From Nostoc sp. NIES-4103 (GTDB taxonomy: Bacteria > Cyanobacteriota > Cyanobacteriia > Cyanobacteriales > Nostocaceae): a DNA stretch of 64,000 nt. The first letter of the stretch is position 1. Every line of letters starts with the position of its first letter. Position numbers and translations under genes: made by a program. The stretch is taken from contig NZ_AP018288.1 of NCBI RefSeq assembly GCF_002368335.1, positions 1,827,355 to 1,891,354 on the forward strand, in the 5' to 3' direction. A model generated the notes under the pieces. The model did not search any database and was not told the origin of the DNA. It was given only the letters and a program-made list of their open reading frames with translations. This document shows positions 32,822-41,690 of this stretch, in pieces.

Positions 32822-34684
32822 TCATATTACCACTCGATTCCAAGGTGCAAAGGCATTCTTGCTTTCTCGAAGGGCAGGTTCTAGTTTTGGATAGTGTCGC
32901 AGTAGAACATTAATCATCGTGTTGTTTTCAACCCAATCCAAGCCTACTGGCGTGTATACTTCAGGAGTGTAATCAACCGTGAAGAAGCGATCGCTATTGA
33001 GACGACGAGATGCCATGAGAATAAAGATACGAAATGCTGTGTCACTAAAACCAAAGCCTTGAGGAGGTGTCTCGGCAAACATGCCGATAATCAAATCAAC
33101 ATCATTAATTTTGCCGTTATATAGAGATTTAATTTTGCGAGCTAGTTGTGGGTCAGGGGTAAGTTCTTCAAAGGATTGAACTGGGGTCAGGCGCAGGAGT
33201 TTACGAAACTCATTGTAGCGAGGCACACCTCGTTCGCGATCGCGCAGAATTTCTACTGCTGCTAAATCAACTACACGATTGTCTCGTCTGGGAAGTGTGC
33301 GTAAAAAGTTGGGGTAATTTCTCAGCGTAATTGCTCCTGGATGAGCAATACCTAGTGAGTAATAGAGGTCGTCGAGATTAAGGCTTTCCATAATAGCACG
33401 AGCTTGAGGCCCAACAGCTCCTGCAAGCGGCACTTTTTCAATGAACTCGTCGGTTGTCACAGACCGGAAGATAAAATCATCGGGCAACAGAGGGTGCATA
33501 CGATAGACTGCTACAAACTCCTCAGTCAATGAATAGGGCACACCAAAGTGATTGGTAGGTGAACCTGGAATACCGGTGATTGCCTCATTCTTACTGAATC
33601 GCCCTAGAATTTTGGTGATTTTCTCTCCAGCCAGTCCCCACCAATTCGCATTCATACCAATTTGTAGGGTTGGATGTCCCAGGATTGCTGGAGTCCATTC
33701 TACGGTATGGATTTTGGCAATCAGTGCGGTATTGACGAGACGAGCTTTATTGAATAGTTGTTCATCATCCCAGATGGGGTATTGTACTTTGAAGCGATCG
33801 CAAATTGCATTATGCTCAAGGGTAAATAGCGTATGCATCAGACCCAGCCCTAACCACCAGTTAGCACTCACACCAGTGATTTCAACCCCATCAATGCTGT
33901 GTACTTTTCCCTCAACTTTTGGCAATAACCCACGCTCGTCTACCCTTAACTTTCCATCCTTACCAGAGCGAACTTTGTCCTGGGTTTCCTTATTAGTCCC
34001 GTAGATTTGCGACCCATCCCACCAGGGTGTTTCGTGGTTAATGTAAGTAACTGGATGTCCGCTAGGATCTTTGCTGTGGTTTGGATCGGCTTTAGTCCGC
34101 TTGACATGCATGGGGCGTTGGTCATGGGGCCAATCATCGTCTGGATCAATCTGAACTTCAAACGGTGGTTGCTGGTCGTCAGTTTCATGAGAGAACCAGT
34201 CATGGATCATGAATTGAATCCAAGCAGCAGCCAGAATATTGAGTGTGGTGGCAGGTTGAAACTGTTCTCGTGTCATTAACTCACGAGCAATCATCCGGGG
34301 ATTGGGGGTGAGAATGCGCTCATCGCTGGGTCGCTGCACCTGATCGAGTGGCATGTTGCGACCAAATCGCATTCTTTGACAGCCCATGCTAGGCTCACTT
34401 AAATCATTATAGGAACCATCTGGTGAACGATTAGTGAGGAAGGCAACAGGACAACGACGAGGACGTGCATTAGCCTCACGAGAAGCCTCGGTTTCTGTGT
34501 CATATAAATTCTTTTGACGTAACTCGCTTCGCAGCTCAGCCAGGCTCAAAACGCCTAGCCAAGCAGGTAACTTATCCCACCGCACAAAGCCGTTGACAAT
34601 TTTAAAGGTACTTTCAATTACCCGTGTCAAGAGCGATCGCGGCCGTATATCAGACTGGCGCTGGAGTCTAAAATCCTCTTTCAT
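32822..34684 (-). CDS. Alpha-dioxygenase-like haem peroxidase superfamily protein
   Basis: The 620-residue protein (ATG 34684; a TTG at 34723 is less likely) belongs to the alpha-DOX group, which adds oxygen to the alpha carbon of fatty acids using a tyrosyl radical. The distal haem His is in FMIHDWFSHETDD (about 160). The catalytic Tyr and proximal His are in VYRMHPLLPDDF (about 393 and 396). GSQIYGTNKETQDKVR is the usual calcium/structural region, and GRFSKNEAI... follows. Plant enzymes are about 640 residues, so the length fits. Fatty-acid alpha-oxidation is the likely activity. It faces the OYE-like gene end to end. Confidence 0.92.
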   Translation of the reverse strand: MKEDFRLQRQSDIRPRSLLTRVIESTFKIVNGFVRWDKLPAWLGVLSLAELRSELRQKNLYDTETEASREANARPRRCPVAFLTNRSPDGSYNDLSEPSMGCQRMRFGRNMPLDQVQRPSDERILTPNPRMIARELMTREQFQPATTLNILAAAWIQFMIHDWFSHETDDQQPPFEVQIDPDDDWPHDQRPMHVKRTKADPNHSKDPSGHPVTYINHETPWWDGSQIYGTNKETQDKVRSGKDGKLRVDERGLLPKVEGKVHSIDGVEITGVSANWWLGLGLMHTLFTLEHNAICDRFKVQYPIWDDEQLFNKARLVNTALIAKIHTVEWTPAILGHPTLQIGMNANWWGLAGEKITKILGRFSKNEAITGIPGSPTNHFGVPYSLTEEFVAVYRMHPLLPDDFIFRSVTTDEFIEKVPLAGAVGPQARAIMESLNLDDLYYSLGIAHPGAITLRNYPNFLRTLPRRDNRVVDLAAVEILRDRERGVPRYNEFRKLLRLTPVQSFEELTPDPQLARKIKSLYNGKINDVDLIIGMFAETPPQGFGFSDTAFRIFILMASRRLNSDRFFTVDYTPEVYTPVGLDWVENNTMINVLLRHYPKLEPALRESKNAFAPWNRVVI

Positions 34685-34977
34685 TATCTGAGTAAACTCC
34701 TCGTTTTCTGTATTTCTCAGCAATTACCCTATCAACGGCATTAGACATCGTTTTGAAATAGGGTGTACACAGTCCCTGAAAAACCCGTTCTAGACCTATA
34801 GGATAAGGACAAACACCGTGATCATAAGTTAACAGTTCAACAAAACATTGTTCAGTTTGAAAGGAGGCTGCTGATAATCGAACTGAAAAGCTACTTTAAA
34901 GTTTGTTTGAGAACACCCATGAAAACACAGTTGTAAATATCAATTGGCTCTTGCTGTTGAGGACAACAAAGGAAGTA

Positions 34978-35107
34978 ATACCAATTCTCTAAAATCCGAC
35001 CACACATTCAAACCCCAAAACCCATAGTGTATCTGGCTTTCTGAATTACGAATTACGTAGACGTGATAGCGGCTTCCCGAAGGGTATTACGAATTACGAA
35101 TTGGTAT
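34978..35107. mobile_element. Dispersed element with ATACCAATT ends, copy B
   Basis: Exact 9-bp inverted ends: ATACCAATT (34978-34986) and AATTGGTAT (35099-35107). The interior matches 13443-13543 reversed. It also has about 31 extra bases around 35056-35088 (GTAGACGTGATAGCGG, then TTCCCGAAGGG) placed within the ATTACGA repeat tract, which suggests a second insertion. Confidence 0.85.
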
Positions 35108-35700
35108 AAGTTGCTTGTACATTATCAGCGCTTTTGGCTGAACGTCCAATCATGTAAACATTGGGCGTTGTCATTGTTGTTCGCCCTGTAAAACTCATTG
35201 CCGCAAGAATAAGTACTGCTTCTATGTGCGTCTTTGCCCAGATATCGGCTCAATACCTTATGGAATTAAGCCCTCAAAATAAACACCGTAGATAGCAACA
35301 GGTTTTTTATTTTTTACCAGAACTGCTAGCTCAACTTTATCTATATTTTTTCCCAACTCAAAGCTTCACTCTGTAACCTGACGAAAGAGTAGTTTGAATT
35401 TTTCGACTTAGAAAATTGATGACCCTGAAAAAACTTTTTGTGAAAAATCAGATTTTTACCGAGTAAATAAATCTAATTTTCTCATTTGTGATCAAGTTGA
35501 GCTGATATAAAATGACAGTGGATAACTTCTATTCATGAGAAAAAGTTGTATTTATTAAAAATATTATCTTAGCTAAATCCACCTCTCTTAAGAGAGAGAT
35601 TACAATTCAAATATATATCTTAAGACTTATATTTTAGTAACTATCATGCCTCGCGCTATTGCTTTCAGCATGAAATTTTTATATTCTTAGACATCCTCTT

Positions 35701-35817
35701 ATACCATTTCCATATGAAGACGCATAGAAACAACCCCACCGCCTGCGGCACCTCCCCAAGGCATCGGGGAGGTTGGGAGGGGTCAAAATAACATGCAGCT
35801 TCACAGATAATTGGTAT
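35701..35817. mobile_element. Dispersed element with ATACCAT / AATTGGTAT ends, copy B
   Basis: The 117-bp stretch is a second copy of 24564-24680. It starts ATACCATTTCC and ends AATTGGTAT, and its CCTCCCCAAGG/CGGGGAGG middle forms a hairpin. The ends resemble those of the elements at 34978 and 47020. Confidence 0.85.
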
Positions 35818-35869
35818 TAGCACGATCGCACGAGTGCTATATCAGGATGACGATTCAGTTAACAAAACT

Positions 35870-35904
35870 TCAAGCGCCCAGACCCGAAGAGTCTGAGCGC
35901 TTGA
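35870..35904 (-). terminator. Hairpin terminator of the Cys/Met-rich gene
   Basis: Arms 35870-35883 and 35891-35904 pair over 14 bp with one mismatch around a 7-base loop. On the minus strand the hairpin lies about 40 bases after the stop and is followed by TTTTGTT. It fits a Rho-independent terminator. Confidence 0.7.
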
Positions 35905-35942
35905 ATAATAGGTTGCAGAGAAACTTCTGCTATGTCACGTGA

Positions 35943-36308
35943 TTAAACAGGCATCATTTGCATAGATCTACAGGATTCTGCACACTTGCGGCAAGCAGCA
36001 GCACAATCCATCATCATTTGATCATCGCTCATTTGTTCACAAACCATTGCACAGCGATCGCACATTTCCGCACAAAGCATACAAGTGCGTCCCATGAACT
36101 CAGAACCGCCCATCATCATATTCATGCACATCATGCACATTTCAGCACAGTCACGCATCATGCTCATCATGCTCATGTCCATATTGTTGCTGCCTTTGCT
36201 CATGCAGCGAGTCATGGCTTCCATGCACATTTTGTGACAATCCATGCAATCATCCATGCAAGTTTGCATTTCAGGGGTTATGGATTCAGTCATCATCATC
36301 ATCATCAT
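35943..36308 (-). CDS. Cys/Met-rich four-helix copper-storage-type protein (DUF326)
   Basis: The ATG at 36308 gives 121 residues and has AGAGGTA upstream; it is the first of six ATG codons in a row. An ATG at 36365 would add 19 residues that look non-native. The body is rich in Cys and Met: MQTCMDDCMDCHKMCMEAMTRCM, DCAEMCMMCMNMM, TCMLCAEMCDRCAMVC and DCAAACRKCAESC. Cysteines recur every third or fourth residue along helices, as in Csp copper-storage proteins, where they point into a four-helix bundle and bind many Cu(I) ions. There is no signal peptide, so it should be cytosolic. Copper binding is inferred from the family pattern. Confidence 0.82.
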   Translation of the reverse strand: MMMMMMTESITPEMQTCMDDCMDCHKMCMEAMTRCMSKGSNNMDMSMMSMMRDCAEMCMMCMNMMMGGSEFMGRTCMLCAEMCDRCAMVCEQMSDDQMMMDCAAACRKCAESCRSMQMMPV

Positions 36309-36883
36309 AGGAAATACCTCTTGATTTATTGATGTATTGAGAGTGCCCTTACAAGGACTACTCATAACAGTAATCTTATTCTTTTAAAGAGTCAATGGAG
36401 TTTTTTATTACATAATTTATCAAACGCTAATTCCGATATAATTACCGGGAATTTCATCTAATTCCACATAAAATAGTGTTGTTTTTATGGCAATTCTTAC
36501 TCAGTCAGGGTTTGAATCCCGCATTGTTCAGTGGTGATTGATTCAGGTAGTAAGTAACTAACTGGAGATGGCAATAAAATCTTAATATTTAGTCAAATCA
36601 TGATGTCATATTTTTTTAACAAATGCTTCAGCCAAAGCATTTATTAACTTTTATAAAATTGAAGATAGATACACATGAATATAGTTCTTAACAAAAGTAA
36701 TAAAAAACTCCACCCCCTATTGGATAGAGTTTTCCAGAATGGAGAATTGGAAAGCACCTAGAGAAATACCCAAAGTCAACAGTCAAAAGTCATCAGGTGA
36801 TATTCGACAACCGGGAAATAGCTGTCATAGGCAATGGGAAAACCATTCCCCATTCCCAATTCCCAATTACCAATTCCCAATTT
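36309..36883. other. Gap upstream of the Cys/Met-rich gene
   Basis: The stretch contains the likely promoter of that gene near 36310-36420 and a CATTCCCAATTCCCAATT-type tract at 36848-36884. I saw no copper-regulator box or gene. Confidence 0.5.
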
Positions 36884-38020
36884 TTATCCCAAAGCATTCT
36901 CTAAATCGGCTTGCAAATCCAGCGGATGCTCAATTCCTACAGAGAGACGGATTAAATTATCCTTAATTCCACGTTTAATTCGTTCTGCTTCTGGTATTGA
37001 ACCGTGGGTCATTTTGGCAGGATAGCACAGCAGTGATTCTACTCCGCCCAAGCTTTCAGCTAGCAAAAACAACTTCAGTTTAGAAACGAATCTTTCAACC
37101 TCAGCCAAACCACCTTTTAATTCCAAACTAATCATTCCGCCAAAGCCAGACATTTGTTCTTTTGCTAGTTGATGTTGTTCATGACTGGCTAACCCTGGAT
37201 AATAAATTCGCTCTACTTTCGGATGCTTTTCTAAAAATTGTGCCAAAAATAAAGCATTTTTTTCATGTTCTCGCATTCTCACAGCTAGGGTTTTAATACC
37301 TCGCAGTACTAACCAACTATCAAAGGGACTAGGAACTGCCCCGATCGCGTTTTGATAAAACTTGAGTTCGGTGTATAGTTGCTCGTTAGAAGTGACAACT
37401 GCGCCGCCAATAATATCGCTGTGTCCCCCTAGATATTTAGTTGTGCTATGAACTACAATATCAGCACCTAAATCTAGGGGTTTTTGAAAATAAGGACTAG
37501 CAAAGGTATTATCGACTACTAGAACAATGTTGTTTTTTCGAGCAATATTTGCTAATACTGGAATCTCAACAATTTTTAACAATGGGTTGGTAGGGGTTTC
37601 AATCCAAATTAATTTGGTATTTGGTTGAATGGCTGTTTCAAAATCAGCCAAGTTATCAATATCTACATAAGTAGTCGTCACACCCCAGTTTTTCACAACT
37701 CTTTCTAGCAAGCGATATGTACCTCCATACAAATCATCACCTGCAACAATGTGAGCGCCACTTTTGAGTAGACTTAATACAGTGGTAGTTGCTGCTAATC
37801 CAGAGGCAAATGCTAAACCATATTTAGCGTTTTCAATTGAGGCTAAAGCCTCTTCTAAAGCATTGCGGGTAGGGTTCCCTGTGCGAGAATATTCATATCC
37901 TTTGTGCTGACCTATTGCTTGTTGTTCATAGGTGGAAGTTAAATAAATTGGTACAATCACAGCACCTGTTTGTGGATCTGATTGTTGACCTTCATGAATT
38001 GCTCTAGTTTCAAATTCCAT
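36884..38020 (-). CDS. Cystathionine gamma-lyase / trans-sulfuration enzyme
   Basis: A PLP enzyme of the Cys/Met metabolism family, 378 residues, cytosolic tetramer expected. It has the family signatures ETRAIHEGQQSDPQTGAVIVPIYLTSTY at the N-terminus, YEYSRTGNPTRNALEEALASIE, and the PLP lysine near residue 195 in VHSTTKYLGGHSDIIGG. The gamma-lyase cleaves cystathionine to cysteine, while close relatives make cystathionine or methionine precursors. The next gene upstream encodes cystathionine beta-synthase, and the pair together converts homocysteine to cysteine (reverse trans-sulfuration). That context favours the lyase. The 3' end overlaps a heptamer tract. Confidence 0.88.
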   Translation of the reverse strand: MEFETRAIHEGQQSDPQTGAVIVPIYLTSTYEQQAIGQHKGYEYSRTGNPTRNALEEALASIENAKYGLAFASGLAATTTVLSLLKSGAHIVAGDDLYGGTYRLLERVVKNWGVTTTYVDIDNLADFETAIQPNTKLIWIETPTNPLLKIVEIPVLANIARKNNIVLVVDNTFASPYFQKPLDLGADIVVHSTTKYLGGHSDIIGGAVVTSNEQLYTELKFYQNAIGAVPSPFDSWLVLRGIKTLAVRMREHEKNALFLAQFLEKHPKVERIYYPGLASHEQHQLAKEQMSGFGGMISLELKGGLAEVERFVSKLKLFLLAESLGGVESLLCYPAKMTHGSIPEAERIKRGIKDNLIRLSVGIEHPLDLQADLENALG

Positions 38021-38156
38021 TGTTTTTTCCCTGGTTAGTTTTGACTTTAACTAAATAGACCTCTTGCATAAATAAATATTTTTTTGTCTCGCGCAAAGTC
38101 GCAAAGACGCAAAGAGGGAAAGGACGCAAAAAATTGAAGTAGCTTCACGCACTACC
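38021..38156. other. Spacer between the trans-sulfuration genes
   Basis: The 136 bases hold GTCGCAAAGACGCAAAGAGG-type repeat text and no gene. The two genes are co-directional and may be co-transcribed. Confidence 0.4.
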
Positions 38157-39527
38157 TTATATTGATTCATCTTTCAATTGACTAATCCAATATCTGATTA
38201 AATCGGCTCTGGTGATTAATCCGATGGGGACATCATGCCGGGTTATAATAATACCTGTTGTTCCTGATAAAAGGACTCGGTAAGCTTCGGAAATATCAAC
38301 TTGTTCATCGAGAATTGGTAGGGGTTTACCCATAACTGCAAGAACTTCTTGGTTAGAAAAGTTGATGCCATCATGAAGAAATTTCATTAAAGATGCTTCG
38401 TTGAGGCTACCTACCACATGATTGTTATCAATTACTGGTAACTGTGAGATATTCAGCTTTTGCAGCAGGTTGGTAGCTTGGCTTAAGGTGTCGCGGGGAC
38501 TCACAGCAACTAAAGAAGGAAAATCTGTTTTCTGAACTAAAATTTCACTAACTTTAATACTTCTTACTGTTTTACCTTCCCAAAAACCATTTTCCTGCAT
38601 CCAAGCATCGGAGTAGATTTTATTGATGTAGTTTCTTCCTGTATCTGGTAAAAGTACTACAATATATTTTGGTTCTGATAATCGAGCTGCATATTTCAGC
38701 GCGGCGGCTACTGCTGTACCACAGGAACCTCCTACTAATAAGCCTTCTTCTCGTGCAAGGCGACGAGCCATATTGAAAGATTCTTTATCATTAACTCGAA
38801 CCATTTCATCGACTATTTGGCGATTAAATGTTTTGGGGATAAAGTCTTCACCAATGCCTTCAACTTTGTATGATTTGGGGGTGTCTCCTGAAAGTATAGA
38901 ACCTTCTGGATCGGCACCTACAATGACTATATTTGGATTTTGTTCTTTGAGATATTTGGCAACTCCTGAAATTGTACCACCTGTGCCCATTCCTGCTACA
39001 AAAACGTCAACTTTTCCCTGGCTATCTGTCCAAATTTCTGGGCCAGTGGTTAAGTAATGGGCTAGAGGATTATCTGGATTTTCAAACTGATTTGGTCTGT
39101 ATGCTCCTGGTATTTCTTTGGCGAGTCTTTCTGCTACACTGTTGTAGCTTTCTGGTGAGTCGGGTGCTACTGATGTGGGAGTGACAACTACTTCTGCACC
39201 GTAAGCTTTGAGGAGGTTAATTTTATCTTGGCTCATTTTATCGGGCATGACAAAAATACACCGATATTTTTTAACTGCTGCAATTAATGCTAGTCCTACA
39301 CCAGTGTTGCCTGCGGTGGCTTCTATTATGGTTACTCCTGGTTGCAGTTGACCTGTTTTTTCTGCTGCTTCTATCATGGCGAGGGCTATTCTATCTTTGG
39401 TGCTTCCGCCAGGGTTGAGATATTCTACTTTGCCATAAATGGGGGAGGATATGTTTTCTGTTACTTTGTTGAGTCTGACTAATGGAGTTCTACCAATTGC
39501 TTGTAAAATGTTGTCGTAAGTAGACAT
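38157..39527 (-). CDS. Cystathionine beta-synthase
   Basis: The 456-residue enzyme condenses homocysteine and serine to cystathionine. The PLP lysine is at 44 in NPGGSTKDRIALAMI. ATAGNTGVGLA (about 69-79), the GTGGTISG loop that holds the PLP phosphate (about 181-188) and VGGSCGTAVAAAL follow. The last 130 residues form a CBS domain pair (VSPRDTLSQATNLLQKLNISQLPVIDNN and then AYRVLLSGTTGIIITRHD). This full-length form distinguishes it from cysteine synthases, which lack CBS domains. The adjacent downstream cystathionine lyase completes the pathway. In eukaryotic relatives the CBS pair binds an activator; here the ligand is unknown. Confidence 0.92.
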   Translation of the reverse strand: MSTYDNILQAIGRTPLVRLNKVTENISSPIYGKVEYLNPGGSTKDRIALAMIEAAEKTGQLQPGVTIIEATAGNTGVGLALIAAVKKYRCIFVMPDKMSQDKINLLKAYGAEVVVTPTSVAPDSPESYNSVAERLAKEIPGAYRPNQFENPDNPLAHYLTTGPEIWTDSQGKVDVFVAGMGTGGTISGVAKYLKEQNPNIVIVGADPEGSILSGDTPKSYKVEGIGEDFIPKTFNRQIVDEMVRVNDKESFNMARRLAREEGLLVGGSCGTAVAAALKYAARLSEPKYIVVLLPDTGRNYINKIYSDAWMQENGFWEGKTVRSIKVSEILVQKTDFPSLVAVSPRDTLSQATNLLQKLNISQLPVIDNNHVVGSLNEASLMKFLHDGINFSNQEVLAVMGKPLPILDEQVDISEAYRVLLSGTTGIIITRHDVPIGLITRADLIRYWISQLKDESI

Positions 39528-39709
39528 GGTTACTCCTAGTTGGTGATGAGAAATATGTGGTTATGGGTCTTTCATGGATAAATTAGGGGATGTTGAAATG
39601 AACCGCCAAGACGCAGAGGAGGACACTTCCGTGCGGGGGTTCCCCCCGTTGAGGAAAGTGTCCGTGGCGCAGAGAGTAAAGAGTGTATTTGGAGTGAATT
39701 TATTTTTAA
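39528..39709. repeat. Spacer with a GC-rich hairpin repeat
   Basis: At 39621-39663 GGACACTTCC pairs with GGAAAGTGTCC across CGGGGGTTCCCCCCG. Similar text occurs near 4.97 kb. It lies downstream of the aminotransferase stop and may serve as its terminator. Confidence 0.55.
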
Positions 39710-40888
39710 TTAATTTGTTGCTTTGAGTTTGAGTAAGTTATTGGCGGCTGCTTGCAGGGTTTCAAGTTTTTTACTGAAGCAGAAGCGAATGAATGATTTT
39801 CCTTTGTCTGGTTGGTTGAAAAAGCTGGAACCAGGAACTACGGCTATACCAATGTTTTTGATTAGGTGGTTGGTGAATTCGATGTCGTTTTTGTAGCCAA
39901 ATTTGGATATGTCTGCAAAGACGTAATAGGCTCCTTTGGGTATGAAGTAGGGTATGTCAATTTGATCTAAGATGTTTAAGATGGTGTCTCGTTTGTTGTG
40001 GTAAAGTTGGGCTAGTTCTTGATAGTAGCTTGGTGGCAGTTGCATGGCGGCTACTCCGGCTCTTTGCAAGGGTGCAGGCGCACCGACGGTTAGGAAGTCA
40101 TGCACTTTACGAATGGCTTTTGTTAGTTGGGGGTTTGCTAAGATGTAGCCAACGCGCCATCCGGTGACGCTGTATGTTTTAGATAGACCGTTGATGGTAA
40201 TGGTGCGTTCTTCCATTCCAGGAAGGGTGGCTAAGGCTATGTGTTGAGTGTCATCGTAGAGGATGTGTTCGTAAATTTCGTCTGTGAATGCTAGTACGTC
40301 CCATTTCTGGCAAAGTTCGGCTATGAGGGTAAGTTCTTCACGGGTGAAGACTTTACCTGTGGGGTTGTGGGGGGTGTTGATGATGATGGCTTTGGTGTTG
40401 TCGTTAAATGCTTGACGTAATTCTGTTTGGTCAAATGTCCAGTCGGGGGGATGCAATGTAACATATCTGGGTGTGGCACCTGCCAAAATGGCGTCGGGGC
40501 CGTAGTTTTCGTAATATGGCTCAAATACAATCACTTCGTCTCCTGGGTCGATGGTTGCTAACATGACAGCTGCCATTGCTTCTGTTGAACCGCAAGTAAC
40601 GGTGATTTGTGTTTCGGGGTTGATGTCTAAGCCTAAATACCACTGGACTTTTTTGGCGATCGCTTGCCGAAATGCGCGATCGCCCCAAGTTATCGCATAC
40701 TGGTTAACATCGGTTTCTATTGCTTCATAGGCTGCTTGTTTTAATTCCGTCGGACAGGGAAAATCAGGAAACCCCTGGGCCAAGTTCACAGCACCGTATT
40801 GCAATGCTACCCTTGTCATTTCCCGAATGACAGACTCTGTAAACTGGCTGGCTTTGGCTGATATTTTTTGGCGCTGAATCTTCGTCAC
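39710..40888 (-). CDS. Class I/II aminotransferase (methionine/aromatic-type)
   Basis: The 392-residue PLP enzyme starts with GTG. It shows YGAVNLAQGFPDFPCPTELKQAA, GSTEAMAAVMLATIDPGDEV, NTPHNPTGKVF, the DEIYEH region, the PLP lysine near 237 in NGLSKTYSVTGWRVGY and a C-terminal FIRFCFSKK with the substrate-carboxylate Arg. This matches the YbdL-like group that transfers the amino group of methionine or aromatic amino acids to keto acids. It adjoins the trans-sulfuration pair on the same strand, so a methionine or homocysteine link is plausible, but this is an inference. It is cytoplasmic. Confidence 0.88.
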   Translation of the reverse strand: MTKIQRQKISAKASQFTESVIREMTRVALQYGAVNLAQGFPDFPCPTELKQAAYEAIETDVNQYAITWGDRAFRQAIAKKVQWYLGLDINPETQITVTCGSTEAMAAVMLATIDPGDEVIVFEPYYENYGPDAILAGATPRYVTLHPPDWTFDQTELRQAFNDNTKAIIINTPHNPTGKVFTREELTLIAELCQKWDVLAFTDEIYEHILYDDTQHIALATLPGMEERTITINGLSKTYSVTGWRVGYILANPQLTKAIRKVHDFLTVGAPAPLQRAGVAAMQLPPSYYQELAQLYHNKRDTILNILDQIDIPYFIPKGAYYVFADISKFGYKNDIEFTNHLIKNIGIAVVPGSSFFNQPDKGKSFIRFCFSKKLETLQAAANNLLKLKATN

Positions 40889-41090
40889 TTTCGCTGTGCC
40901 TTTGCTTATCTGTGTTAAATTTCTATGGAAATTGGTAATTTCCAGGTAAACTACATAATATATATAGATTTACAGTAGTATACTCAATTTCTAGAACTCT
41001 AATAAACGCAAGTCTTGAACTCTTGGCTGGATTCCTGATAAATTATTGAAAATAATTATTAATAATTGCAGGTACTGCACCAGAATTATT

Positions 41091-41690
41091 ATGAAATCTC
41101 TGCACCGTCCCGATTTATATGGCTGGTCTATTTTCAATCCTGCAAGAAACATTGATTTCAATGGGATTGCCTGGATACGTCCAGATGGTAACATCTTGAT
41201 TGATCCAGTAGCCTTATCAAACCATGATTGGAATCACCTGAAATCTCTCGGTGGTGTGGTTTGGATTGTGCTGACGAATTCCGAACATGTCAGGTCAGCC
41301 AAGGAAATTGCCGATCAAACCTATGCTAAGATAGCCGGGCCAGCGGCAGAAAAAGATAATTTTCCTATACGTTGCGATCGCTGGTTGTCTGATGGTGATG
41401 AGTTAGTCCCAGGATTAAAGGTGATTGAACTCCACGGTTCTAAAACTCCGGGAGAATTGGCTTTGCTGCTAGAAGAAACAACTTTGATTACCGGGGATTT
41501 AGTTAGGGCACGGAAAGCCGGCAGCTTAACTATCTTACCAGATGATAAGTTGATGAGTAAAGAGCAAGCAATTGAATCAGTGCGGAGACTGGCAGAATTA
41601 ACTGAAGTAGAAGCGGTGTTGGTGGGCGATGGCTGGCCTGTTTTTCGCGATGGGCGCGATCGGCTTAAGGAATTACTTGCGACGTTGTGA
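41091..41690 (+). CDS. Metallo-beta-lactamase-fold-like protein without the metal motif
   Basis: The ATG at 41091 gives 199 residues; a TTG at 41046 is unlikely. The strand pattern of the MBL fold is present: FNGIAWIRPDGNILIDPVAL, VWIVLTNSEHVRSAKEIADQ, LLLEETTLITGDLVR and VEAVLVGDGWPVF. The HxHxDH zinc signature of active hydrolases is replaced by TNSEHVRSAKE, with only one His. It is therefore probably not a classical metal hydrolase. Related cyanobacterial proteins are annotated as MBL-fold proteins. The product reaction is unknown. It is cytoplasmic and alone, upstream of a terminator-like hairpin. Confidence 0.75.
   Translation: MKSLHRPDLYGWSIFNPARNIDFNGIAWIRPDGNILIDPVALSNHDWNHLKSLGGVVWIVLTNSEHVRSAKEIADQTYAKIAGPAAEKDNFPIRCDRWLSDGDELVPGLKVIELHGSKTPGELALLLEETTLITGDLVRARKAGSLTILPDDKLMSKEQAIESVRRLAELTEVEAVLVGDGWPVFRDGRDRLKELLATL

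Larger units (their letters stand above)
34685..35942. other. 1.26-kb gap with two repeat elements and a possible remnant
   Basis: 34978-35107 and 35701-35817 are dispersed elements listed separately. On the minus strand 35094-35249 an open frame (HIEAVLILAAMSFTGRTT and onward) runs into the first element and stops there. It has no start before it and may be a gene remnant, but the family is not recognised and a second frame also looks open. 35250-35700 is AT-rich and empty. Confidence 0.5.

Noticed and set aside
35094..35249. Minus-strand open frame running into the 34978 element
   Set aside because: No start is visible before it, a second frame is also open over part of it and no family is recognised. 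It is mentioned only as a possible remnant.
35958..36332. His-rich plus-strand frame over the Cys/Met-rich gene
   Set aside because: It is the antisense of Met codons (CAT repeats) in the minus-strand gene. The His-richness is an artefact.
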